This document shows, in pieces, positions 1-6,802 of a stretch of 64,000 nt of DNA. Under the pieces are notes generated by a model that was given only the letters and a program-made list of their open reading frames with translations, was not told where the DNA came from and made no database searches. Position numbers and translations under genes: made by a program. Origin of the DNA: Bryobacterales bacterium. GTDB lineage: Bacteria; Acidobacteriota; Terriglobia; Bryobacterales; Bryobacteraceae. The stretch is from positions 1 through 64,000 of the forward strand of contig PMTR01000140.1 in the NCBI GenBank assembly GCA_003167255.1. The letters are read 5' to 3'. The stretch's first letter is position 1, and each line of letters begins with the position of its first letter.

Positions 1-30
1 TGAGCCGTGGGTCCCCGTAGCCAATTGACC

Positions 31-91
31 AGCCCCGGAACGGGGCGAAAGAAGCGCCGCTGTAGAAACCCTTTCGCCCCGTTCCGGGGCT
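31..91. repeat. Perfect inverted repeat, 21-bp arms
   Basis: Arms at 31-51 and 71-91 are exact reverse complements, built around CCCCGGAACGGGGCGAAAG, with a 19-nt loop. No T-run follows, so it does not look like a classical terminator. It lies downstream of smpB (minus strand), with no gene between it and the window edge. Dispersed hairpins of this type are common between genes in GC-rich Acidobacteriota; calling it one of those is inference. Confidence 0.75.
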
Positions 92-111
92 CCCTGTGTC
101 TTTCACCTATT

Positions 112-131
112 CCCAGCGCTGACGCGCTGGG
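112..131. repeat. Short palindrome in the smpB downstream region
   Basis: CCCAGCGC (112-119) and GCGCTGGG (124-131) pair around TGAC. With the hairpin at 31-91 it fills most of the first 214 bases, which otherwise show no gene. It is probably a dispersed intergenic element. Confidence 0.5.
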
Positions 132-214
132 CTATTTTCTTTCGTCCTACGGACTCGGGCCCCGCCAAAATCGTCGCGGGCTGCGAAGAATTGGCAATGG
201 TGTAATACGGGCCA

Positions 215-682
215 TCACGCCCGTCTTCGCATCTCCGCCCTTGCCTCATCCTCCGCCGTGCGCTTCCGCTCGGCTTCCCGCTTATCGTGCAGCTTCTTGC
301 CCTTCGCCAGCGCCAGCTCGCACTTGATCCGCCCCTTCTTCAAATAAATCTTCGTCGGAATCAGCGACAGGCCCTTTTCACGCGTATAGCCCAACAGCTT
401 GTCGATCTCCCTCCGGTGCAGCAGCAACTTCCGGTTGCGTACCGGCGGGTGGTTTTCGCGGTTGCCGTGCGAGTACTGGCTGATGTGCGCATTCACCAGC
501 CATGCCTCGTTGCCGATCACCGCCCCGTAGGCGTCTTTGAGCTGAACCTTACTGTCCTTGGCGGCTTTGACCTCGGTGCCGGTCAGCACAAGCCCTGCCT
601 CGAACCGCTCCATCAGGAAGTAGTTGTGGCCGGCTTGCCGGTTATCGCTCAGTATCTTAAAGGGTGTATCTCGTTCCGCCAC
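215..682 (-). CDS. smpB: SsrA-binding protein SmpB
   Basis: SmpB binds tmRNA and brings it to stalled ribosomes for trans-translation in the cytoplasm. The 155-residue protein shows the family core: [19 protein letters not shown], then [13 protein letters not shown] near the N-terminus, [11 protein letters not shown] in the middle, and a basic C-terminal tail ([15 protein letters not shown]) of the kind that mimics the missing codon-anticodon helix. The frame is open to 913, but that would overlap the secretin gene. I chose the GTG at 682 because it gives the usual length of about 150-160 residues and starts just before the conserved region. An ATG at 770 is possible but would add non-conserved residues. 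I found no tmRNA gene beside it. Confidence 0.92.
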   Translation of the reverse strand: MAERDTPFKILSDNRQAGHNYFLMERFEAGLVLTGTEVKAAKDSKVQLKDAYGAVIGNEAWLVNAHISQYSHGNRENHPPVRNRKLLLHRREIDKLLGYTREKGLSLIPTKIYLKKGRIKCELALAKGKKLHDKREAERKRTAEDEARAEMRRRA

Positions 683-818
683 GGTACCGTCCAGCGATTT
701 TCGCTTCCACGCCCGGAAGCCTAACGTCGTCAATGACTTTAGATGAGCCGCGAGGGCCCATTTCGTTCTCATTTTAGCATAGAGGCGCCGGGAGTCCGGA
801 GCGCGGGAAACCACTAAC

Positions 819-3353
819 ATGCTGTTTTTCAAACGTTTATCGGCTGTCTTGCTGTCTTGTGCGCTCGTCGGGTTGCCGCTCGACCTCCAGGCCAAGACCC
901 GCAAAGGCGACAAGTTCCTGGCCGATGGCCGCGCCCACGAGCAGAAAAAGGAATGGGACGCCGCCCTCGACTCCTATGAAAAAGCCCTCTCCGAGGACCC
1001 CAGCGAGCTGGTCTATCAGATTGCCGCTCAGAAAGCCCGCTTCGAGGCCTCCGCCACGCACGTCACCAACGCCACCAAAGTGCGCTCCCAGGGACAGTTG
1101 GGCGAGGCCTTGCTGGAATTCCAGAAAGCCTACGCGCTGAACCCCAGTTCCATGATTGCCGAGCAGGAAGTCCTGCGCACCCAGCAGATGATCCTGCGGG
1201 AGCGCAAGAGAGTGGAGTTCACCGGCAAGGAAGCGGCGCCCGAAGTGCGCGGGCTCACCCCCGGCGAGCAGTCCAAGAAAGAGAACGGTGAAAAAATCGA
1301 CCGCATGCTGGGTGTTCCCGAACTCAAGCCGCTCAAGCCCACACTGATCGGTTTCAAAATCAACAACCAGACCCCCAAGGTCCTGTTCGAAACGGTGGCC
1401 AAGTACGCCGGGTTGAACGTCCTATGGGATCCGGACTACGCCTCGCCGCTGCCCGCCGGGAAAGACCGGCTCAACGTCGATTTCGACAACACCACCATCG
1501 AACAGGCGCTGGATTACCTGGCGGTCATCACCAAGTCGTATTGGAAACCGCTTGCGCCCAACACCATCTTCATCACCATCGACACCCAGAACAAGCGCCG
1601 CGACTACGAAGAAGAAGTCACCAAGGTTTTCTACCTCACCAACGTCACCTCGCAACAGGACATGAACGATGTCCTGACCGCCGTCCGCACGGTGGCCGAT
1701 TGCACGCGCCTCTTTTCGTCCCAGTCGCAGAACGCCATCGTCGCCAAGTGCACCGGCGACAAGATGGCGCTGGCGGATAAGATCGTTCACGATCTGGACA
1801 AGCCCAGAGCCGAAGTCGTGGTGGATATCTTCGTAATCGAAGCCAGTTCCGTATTTACCCGGAGCCTGACCGCCGCGCTGGCCAGTACAGGCCTCAACGT
1901 GCCATTCAATTTCACCCCGCGCACCAGCATCCAGTTGCAAGGCGGCAACACCAGCTCGAGCACCAGCGGCACCACCACCGGCGCCACCACCACCGGCGTC
2001 ACCTCGACCACCAACGGAACAACCACCACCGGCTCCAGCAGCACCACCGGTGCGTCGATCCCCATTTCCAGCCTGGGCCACCTGGCCAGTGCGGATTTCT
2101 CCACCATTCTGCCCAGCGCGCTTTTGCAGGCCACTTTGAGCGACACCCGCACCAAGGTTCTGCAATCTCCGCAAATCCGTTCGGTGGATGGCCAGAAAGC
2201 CACCATGAAGATCGGCGAACGCGAGCCCACCGCCAGCGGCAGCTTCGGCTCCACGCAGGGCGTGGTGGGGGCCGGTTTCAGCCCGCTGGTCAACACCCAG
2301 TTCCAGTACATAGACGTGGGCGTGAACGTGGAAATCACGCCCCACGTGCACGACAACGGAGAGGTTTCCCTGCACGTCAGCCTGGACATCTCCAATGTCA
2401 CGGGCCAGGTGAATCTCGGGGGCATCAGCCAACCCATCATCGGCCAGCGCAAGATGGAGCACGACATCCGCCTGCGGGAAGGCGAGGTCAGCCTGCTGGG
2501 CGGCCTGCTCAACCAGTCGGACACCAAGACCAAGACGGGCATTCCCGGGCTGTCCAGCATTCCCCTGCTGGGTCGGCTGTTCAGCGGGAACAGCGTCGAC
2601 CGCGAACGCGACGAGTTGATGATCGCGCTGATCCCCCACGTGGTGCGCCGCCCCGAGATCACCGAAGAGAACCTGCGCAGCGTCGCATCGGGCAACCAGA
2701 CAACCATCCACGTTTCCTACGGACCCAAGCCGGTGGAAGAGACTACGGCCCCGAAGGAAGCGCCCGCGCCGGCCGCTCCCGCCGAAGCGCAGCCCGCCGC
2801 TGCCATGCCCATAGGCGCGCCGGGAACTCCGCCGCCTGCCGCCATCCCCTTACCGCCACTCGCCACTGCTCCCGGCGGATTCGGCCCACCCGCCACGGCT
2901 CCTCCGGAAGCCGGCTTCGGCGTTCCGCAGCCCGTAGCCGGCGCGGCTACGGTGCGGTTCGATGCCACCCAGCTCGAAAAAAGCTTGTCCGACAGCTTCA
3001 CCATATCGTTGCAGGTGGATGGCGCCAAGGATGTCATCGGCGCTCCCATCCAGATCCAGTTCGACCCCAAGGCGGTCAGCTTGACCGACGTCACCCGCGG
3101 CAGTTTCTGGGGAGGCGAAGGTGAGGAGCCCATGCTCACCAAGAACGTGCTCAACGATAGCGGCACAGCCGCCATCCGGGTGCTGCGCAAGGAAGGGGCC
3201 GCCGGCATTACCGGCAACGGACCGCTGATCAATTTGACTTTCAAAACCCTGTCGCGCGGCACAACCATCATCCGCGCCGGCAACGTGATCCTGCAAAGTG
3301 CCCAGGGCCAGCCGGCGCAAGGCAGCGCGCAGGTAACCCTCAACGTGAAGTAA
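819..3353 (+). CDS. Secretin (GspD/PilQ family) with N-terminal TPR-like and C-terminal cohesin-like domain
   Basis: This is an outer-membrane secretin, the channel of a type II secretion or type IV pilus-like machine. The 844 residues start with a signal peptide ([19 protein letters not shown]). A TPR-like helical region follows (about 30-130), then a short secretin N-domain (about 175-300) and a Ser/Thr/Gly-rich low-complexity insert (about 385-420). The secretin core runs to about residue 615, with [15 protein letters not shown] and IPLLGRLF. A Pro/Ala-rich linker leads to a C-terminal β-sandwich (about 710-844) resembling cohesin domains ([25 protein letters not shown]). Three pseudopilin genes follow immediately, so they probably form one operon. 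Secretin plus cohesin-like domain is an arrangement I associate with Acidobacteriota. Confidence 0.88.
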   Translation: MLFFKRLSAVLLSCALVGLPLDLQAKTRKGDKFLADGRAHEQKKEWDAALDSYEKALSEDPSELVYQIAAQKARFEASATHVTNATKVRSQGQLGEALLEFQKAYALNPSSMIAEQEVLRTQQMILRERKRVEFTGKEAAPEVRGLTPGEQSKKENGEKIDRMLGVPELKPLKPTLIGFKINNQTPKVLFETVAKYAGLNVLWDPDYASPLPAGKDRLNVDFDNTTIEQALDYLAVITKSYWKPLAPNTIFITIDTQNKRRDYEEEVTKVFYLTNVTSQQDMNDVLTAVRTVADCTRLFSSQSQNAIVAKCTGDKMALADKIVHDLDKPRAEVVVDIFVIEASSVFTRSLTAALASTGLNVPFNFTPRTSIQLQGGNTSSSTSGTTTGATTTGVTSTTNGTTTTGSSSTTGASIPISSLGHLASADFSTILPSALLQATLSDTRTKVLQSPQIRSVDGQKATMKIGEREPTASGSFGSTQGVVGAGFSPLVNTQFQYIDVGVNVEITPHVHDNGEVSLHVSLDISNVTGQVNLGGISQPIIGQRKMEHDIRLREGEVSLLGGLLNQSDTKTKTGIPGLSSIPLLGRLFSGNSVDRERDELMIALIPHVVRRPEITEENLRSVASGNQTTIHVSYGPKPVEETTAPKEAPAPAAPAEAQPAAAMPIGAPGTPPPAAIPLPPLATAPGGFGPPATAPPEAGFGVPQPVAGAATVRFDATQLEKSLSDSFTISLQVDGAKDVIGAPIQIQFDPKAVSLTDVTRGSFWGGEGEEPMLTKNVLNDSGTAAIRVLRKEGAAGITGNGPLINLTFKTLSRGTTIIRAGNVILQSAQGQPAQGSAQVTLNVK

Positions 3354-3360
3354 CGCGGGC

Positions 3361-3825
3361 ATGAAACGCAAGAACCAAAGGGGCTTGACGCTGGTGGAAC
3401 TGGTGGTCACGTTCACCATCATGCTGATTCTCTCGGTGATGGCTATTCCGGTGGCGCGCGGCAAAATCCGTACACAGCGCGAGATGAATCTGAAATTCGC
3501 CCTGCGGGAAATGTACACCGCCATCGACAAGTACAAAAACGCTTGCGACCAGGGAGTCTTTGGAGCCATCAAGCAAGGCACCTTCTGCTACCCGGAATCG
3601 CTTGAGATCCTGGTGGAAGGTGTCAAGACGCAAACCGCCGACGGGAAAAAAATGAAATTCCTGCGCAGCGTTCCACGCGATCCCTTCACCAACGGCACCG
3701 ACTGGGGCCTGCGCAGCATGCAGGACGACGCCAAGGCCGAAACCTGGGGCGGAGAAAACGTCTTCAACGTGTACTCCAAAACCCGCGATCGCGACAAGGA
3801 CGGAAAGCCGTATTCGGAATGGTAA
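3361..3825 (+). CDS. Type II secretion-like pseudopilin (GspG type), first copy
   Basis: This is a prepilin-type protein of 154 residues. The leader MKRKNQRG is followed by the class III prepilin motif G/LTLVEL, with the Glu at +5, and a single hydrophobic helix. Cleavage after the Gly by prepilin peptidase is expected. The soluble part contains FCYPESLEILVEG, VPRDPF and a C-terminal PYSEW, features of the GspG-like calcium-binding pseudopilins. It starts 7 nt after the secretin stop codon and closely resembles the next gene, so the two look like a tandem duplication. They probably assemble with the secretin; the transported substrate is unknown. Confidence 0.87.
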   Translation: MKRKNQRGLTLVELVVTFTIMLILSVMAIPVARGKIRTQREMNLKFALREMYTAIDKYKNACDQGVFGAIKQGTFCYPESLEILVEGVKTQTADGKKMKFLRSVPRDPFTNGTDWGLRSMQDDAKAETWGGENVFNVYSKTRDRDKDGKPYSEW

Positions 3826-3830
3826 AGCAG

Positions 3831-4298
3831 ATGAAGCGCCTCAACCAAAGAGGATTGTCGCTGGTGGAGATGATTGTGGCTGTCACCATCCTGGCGGTGC
3901 TCTCCATGTTGGCGCTGCCGCTCGCCAGCCTGAAGATCCGCACGGAGCGGCAGCGCGACCTGCGATACGCCCTCACGACCATGCGCACCGCCATCGACAA
4001 GTACAAGGACATCTGCGACCTCGGTTCCTTCGGCCCGTCCAAAATCGGTTCGTACTGCTACCCGGAATCGCTCGAAATCCTGGTGGAAGGCAAGGTCCTC
4101 GCGCAGGACCCCAACGGCACCAAGCTGAAATTCCTGCGCCGCATCCCCCGCGACCCTTTCACCAACAAGTTCGAATGGGGCATGCGCAGCACCCAGGACG
4201 ACCCCAAATCCAAGAGTTGGGGCGGCCAGTCGGTATTCGAAGTTTTCACCAAGAGCGAGGAGAAGGCACCCGATGGAACGCCCTATTCAGAGTGGTAG
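3831..4298 (+). CDS. Type II secretion-like pseudopilin (GspG type), second copy
   Basis: This 155-residue protein parallels its upstream neighbour: MKRLNQRGLSLVEM leader, one N-terminal hydrophobic helix, CYPESLEILVEG, IPRDPFTN and the same PYSEW ending. I chose the ATG at 3831 because it gives a leader matching the first copy (MKRKNQRG). An in-frame ATG at 3819 overlaps the previous stop codon and is the alternative. It was probably born by duplication and is translated with the secretin operon. Cysteines appear at matching places in both copies (around residues 60 and 70), which suggests a conserved disulfide. Confidence 0.86.
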   Translation: MKRLNQRGLSLVEMIVAVTILAVLSMLALPLASLKIRTERQRDLRYALTTMRTAIDKYKDICDLGSFGPSKIGSYCYPESLEILVEGKVLAQDPNGTKLKFLRRIPRDPFTNKFEWGMRSTQDDPKSKSWGGQSVFEVFTKSEEKAPDGTPYSEW

Positions 4299-4307
4299 CC
4301 CTCATGC

Positions 4308-4329
4308 GAGCCGCGACCGTGAGGGAGCG
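4308..4329 (+). repeat. Dispersed 22-bp element, copy 1
   Basis: These 22 bases (core CCGCGACCGTGAGGGAGC) occur again exactly at 17897-17918, and a related string lies near 54167-54186. The copy is readable in the frame of the downstream pseudopilin, where it would encode ASRDREGA. Such peptides are frequent in spurious or extended gene models of Acidobacteriota, which marks this as a mobile intergenic element rather than conserved coding sequence. Confidence 0.75.
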
Positions 4330-4344
4330 GTGCCCGTCACGCGA

Positions 4345-4755
4345 ATGTCTCCTTGCGGTCAGGCAACCACCCGCAAGCGCAGGGGCTTCACATTCGTCGA
4401 GATGATGGTGGTCATCACCATCATTGTCATCCTCATCTCGATGGCCATCCCCATCTACAACCGCGCCATCATCCGCTCCAAAGAGAGCGTGCTGCACAAC
4501 AACCTGTTCACCCTCCGCACGGTCATCGACAATTACTGCTACGACAAAGGCAAGTGCCCCCAGAGCCTGGCGGACCTGGTAAGCGAAGGTTACCTGCGCG
4601 CCGTCCCCGTCGATCCCATGACCAATTCCACCGACTGGAAGATCGAGATGGAGGACGCCACCCAAAGCGTGAACCAATCCGAGCCCGGCATCTGGGAAGT
4701 GCACAGCGGGTCCGACAAAACCGGCCTCGACGGCCGCCCCTACGCCGACTGGTAA
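4345..4755 (+). CDS. Type II secretion-like pseudopilin, third and divergent copy
   Basis: This 136-residue prepilin-type protein has leader RKRRG, cleavage motif FTFVEMMVV and a hydrophobic helix ending near IYNRAII. It continues with KCPQSLADLVSEGYL, VPVDPMTNSTDW and a C-terminal GRPYADW. It differs more from the first two copies than they do from each other. The frame is open from an ATG at 4273 that overlaps the previous gene, but residues 1-24 of that longer form cover the dispersed element at 4308-4329. I therefore prefer the ATG at 4345, which leaves a normal leader length. It is the last gene of the secretin-pilin cluster. Confidence 0.83.
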   Translation: MSPCGQATTRKRRGFTFVEMMVVITIIVILISMAIPIYNRAIIRSKESVLHNNLFTLRTVIDNYCYDKGKCPQSLADLVSEGYLRAVPVDPMTNSTDWKIEMEDATQSVNQSEPGIWEVHSGSDKTGLDGRPYADW

Positions 4756-4871
4756 GAGCCTGCTGAAAAAAGCCAAAGCATGGCTGGCCGCTCAATTGCC
4801 TCAATTGCCCTGCCTTCGATTATCCTGCCGCCAGGCCATCTTGATCGTCATCACAGCTTCTTATCGAAGAA

Positions 4872-6419
4872 TCACGTGAATCTCCTCTTCAAGTACTGGG
4901 GCAGGTTGTACGCATCCGCCGGATTCTTCATCAATCTCTTCAAGACTCCCCCCAACCGGGCGCGAGCCCTCAGCAGCAGCACCTTGCTGGAAATCGCGAT
5001 TCGGCAGATCGTGGTTCGCCGATCCATGAAATCGATCACTCCTGGACGCGTGAGAAACGGGATCATCCTTCGCGGCAACAGCCCCAAACGCCGCTTGGTG
5101 GCCTTGCCCTCGGTTAAGAACAGAAGCCCGTTCAGGTAAAGATTCCTCTGTTTCCAGGCATGCTCCCGGTATTTCAAACCAGCCCGGAAATGCAGCTCAA
5201 AGCCGCTGTCCCGCGTCCCGGCGATAATGCCGTCTCGCACCGCACGGTCAAATAACTCACTCCCCGGAAAAAAGACCAGGTTGTAGATATTTGTATAGTA
5301 AGGATAGTCCATCCGGGTCATCAGCCCGAGCGTATCCAAAAGATCTTGCCTGTCCTCGTACGGGTTTCCAATGATAAAGAAGTAACAGGGCGCCACGCTC
5401 GGATATCTTTTGATGGTGCGCGATGCCCGCAACACGGTCTCGTTCGGTATGGGGCGGTCGAATACCTCTTTCTTGGTCCGTTCACTGCCGCTCTCCACAC
5501 CCAGGCTGATGCGCCACAGCCCGGCCTCCGCCAGCAGGCGCATCTTCTCATCGGCCATCCGGGGCGGAGACACCATGCAGTCGAGCGGAAGCCCGACCTG
5601 CTTACGATACAACTCCGCGAATTCGCGGATTTCCTCCAGGCTTCGCAGGAAGAAGTCCTCGTCCAGCAGAAACACATCCGTGGCGTTGGGAAAATGTTGC
5701 CGATGGAGAGTTGCCAGTTGCTCCACGTATTTGGCGGGGCTCATTCTCCTCAGGTATTTGCCATTCCCGGAGTACAGCTCCTTCACCTTCCGGTTGCAGC
5801 AGTAGGTGCAGTGAAGAGCGCAACCGCGCGATCCGATGTACTGCATCCGGGGGCTGTGCGCCGACCTGGGGTCGGAAGGGGCCTTCGTCAAATGCCCGTG
5901 CGAAAGATGAAACTCATTGGCCCGTTCGAAATCGAACAGCGGCAGACTATCCAGACTGGCAATCGGCGGGCGAAGCGGGTTCAACACTACCGCTTCCCGC
6001 TTCCTGTACGCGAGATTGCGGATGTCTTCCCAGCCTCTGCCGTCTTCGAGCGATTCCACCAACTCGAGAATCGTCTCTTCGCCCTCTCCCCGGCAGACGA
6101 TACCCGCCGCCTCGGCGCACTCGCCCGGATTCAGCGAGGCGTGCAATCCTCCCCAGACCATTGCCTTGCCTGGCGCTCGCAGGCCGGCCGCGAACTGCCG
6201 TGCTTTCCGTGATCCCCTGGAGTAGCAACTGATGCCGACCAGGTCGGACTGTCGCACCAGCTCGCCAGCCTCCTCCAGTACCTCGGCCGAATACTCCGCC
6301 GAATCCGATGCCAGCAGGATCAGCCGCGTGGAATGACCCGCCCGCTTCAAAACAGACGAAATCAGCCTGGTGCCAAAGGCCCACAAGTCGCTATCGGTGC
6401 AGATCAGCGCGATATTCAC
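4872..6419 (-). CDS. B12-binding domain radical SAM protein
   Basis: This is a 515-residue radical SAM enzyme with an N-terminal cobalamin-binding Rossmann domain (about 1-140; note VWGGLHASLNPGECAE). The SAM core follows, with the iron-sulfur motif CALHCTYC (CxxxCxxC) near residue 200. The remainder includes SLGVESGSERTKKEVFDRP, a segment typical of Elp3/MiaB-like radical SAM barrels. Members of this class carry out methyl transfers or C-C chemistry on peptides, lipids or natural products; the substrate cannot be read from the sequence. It stands alone between the pilin cluster and nrdJ, on the opposite strand to both. B12 use is shared with nrdJ, but nothing shows a functional link. Confidence 0.87.
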   Translation of the reverse strand: MNIALICTDSDLWAFGTRLISSVLKRAGHSTRLILLASDSAEYSAEVLEEAGELVRQSDLVGISCYSRGSRKARQFAAGLRAPGKAMVWGGLHASLNPGECAEAAGIVCRGEGEETILELVESLEDGRGWEDIRNLAYRKREAVVLNPLRPPIASLDSLPLFDFERANEFHLSHGHLTKAPSDPRSAHSPRMQYIGSRGCALHCTYCCNRKVKELYSGNGKYLRRMSPAKYVEQLATLHRQHFPNATDVFLLDEDFFLRSLEEIREFAELYRKQVGLPLDCMVSPPRMADEKMRLLAEAGLWRISLGVESGSERTKKEVFDRPIPNETVLRASRTIKRYPSVAPCYFFIIGNPYEDRQDLLDTLGLMTRMDYPYYTNIYNLVFFPGSELFDRAVRDGIIAGTRDSGFELHFRAGLKYREHAWKQRNLYLNGLLFLTEGKATKRRLGLLPRRMIPFLTRPGVIDFMDRRTTICRIAISSKVLLLRARARLGGVLKRLMKNPADAYNLPQYLKRRFT

Positions 6420-6574
6420 GATTCGAGACTATCAAGCAATTATCGAGTTTACGAGTCCAATCACTCCTAGTACCGTTTGGATCGAACCCTTTGACTCAAG
6501 GGCTCCCCCCGGGGGAAATGTGACTCTAGCATTCACATGTCTCCACTAATTATTCCATTAGAATCAATGAGTTG

Positions 6575-6617
6575 CTCGGATCAGACGGCCTCCGGCCCCG
6601 TTTTCGGCTAATCCGAG
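6575..6617. promoter_or_regulatory. Stem-loop in the nrdJ upstream region
   Basis: CTCGGAT (6575-6581) pairs with ATCCGAG (6611-6617) around a GC-rich interior that includes GGCC/GGCC pairing potential. It lies within the 380-base gap between the radical SAM gene and nrdJ. I looked for the conserved B12-box of a cobalamin riboswitch here and did not find it, so the function is unknown. Confidence 0.35.
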
Positions 6618-6737
6618 AATAAGATCCCAACCTATTTACTGCGAAATATCCGCCACCACTTGACAGTGTGTTTGTACGTTTCCGAACCAGCAAACCGTAA
6701 CCCTAACACCCTTCATATAGATATAGTTCTTGACGCG

Positions 6738-6753
6738 CCACTATATGTTGGGG
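6738..6753 (+). promoter_or_regulatory. Possible NrdR-box-like site before nrdJ
   Basis: CCACTATATGTTGGGG shares 11 of 16 positions with the NrdR-box pattern ACACTATATATAGTGT as I recall it. NrdR represses ribonucleotide reductase genes in many bacteria, usually through two boxes about three helical turns apart. A clear second box is missing; only an AT-rich stretch (CATATAGATATAG, 6714-6726) lies upstream. The call is tentative. Confidence 0.3.
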
Positions 6754-6789
6754 CACTATTACGAGTGCGTTTCTTCCCGAGGGAATTCC

Positions 6790-6796
6790 AAGGAGG
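6790..6796 (+). promoter_or_regulatory. Shine-Dalgarno sequence of nrdJ
   Basis: AAGGAGG ends 6 nt before the ATG at 6803. It fixes the start against a later in-frame ATG at 6818. Confidence 0.8.
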
Positions 6797-6802
6797 CGTC
6801 AG

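Noticed and set aside
1-214. tmRNA gene next to smpB
   Set aside because: No tRNA-like acceptor or tag-peptide reading frame is visible; only hairpins.
1422-2711. Minus-strand open frame of 429 codons
   Set aside because: Antisense to the secretin core; Gly/Asp-rich and without motifs.
6420-6802. Cobalamin riboswitch upstream of nrdJ
   Set aside because: No B12-box-like conserved core was found by eye.
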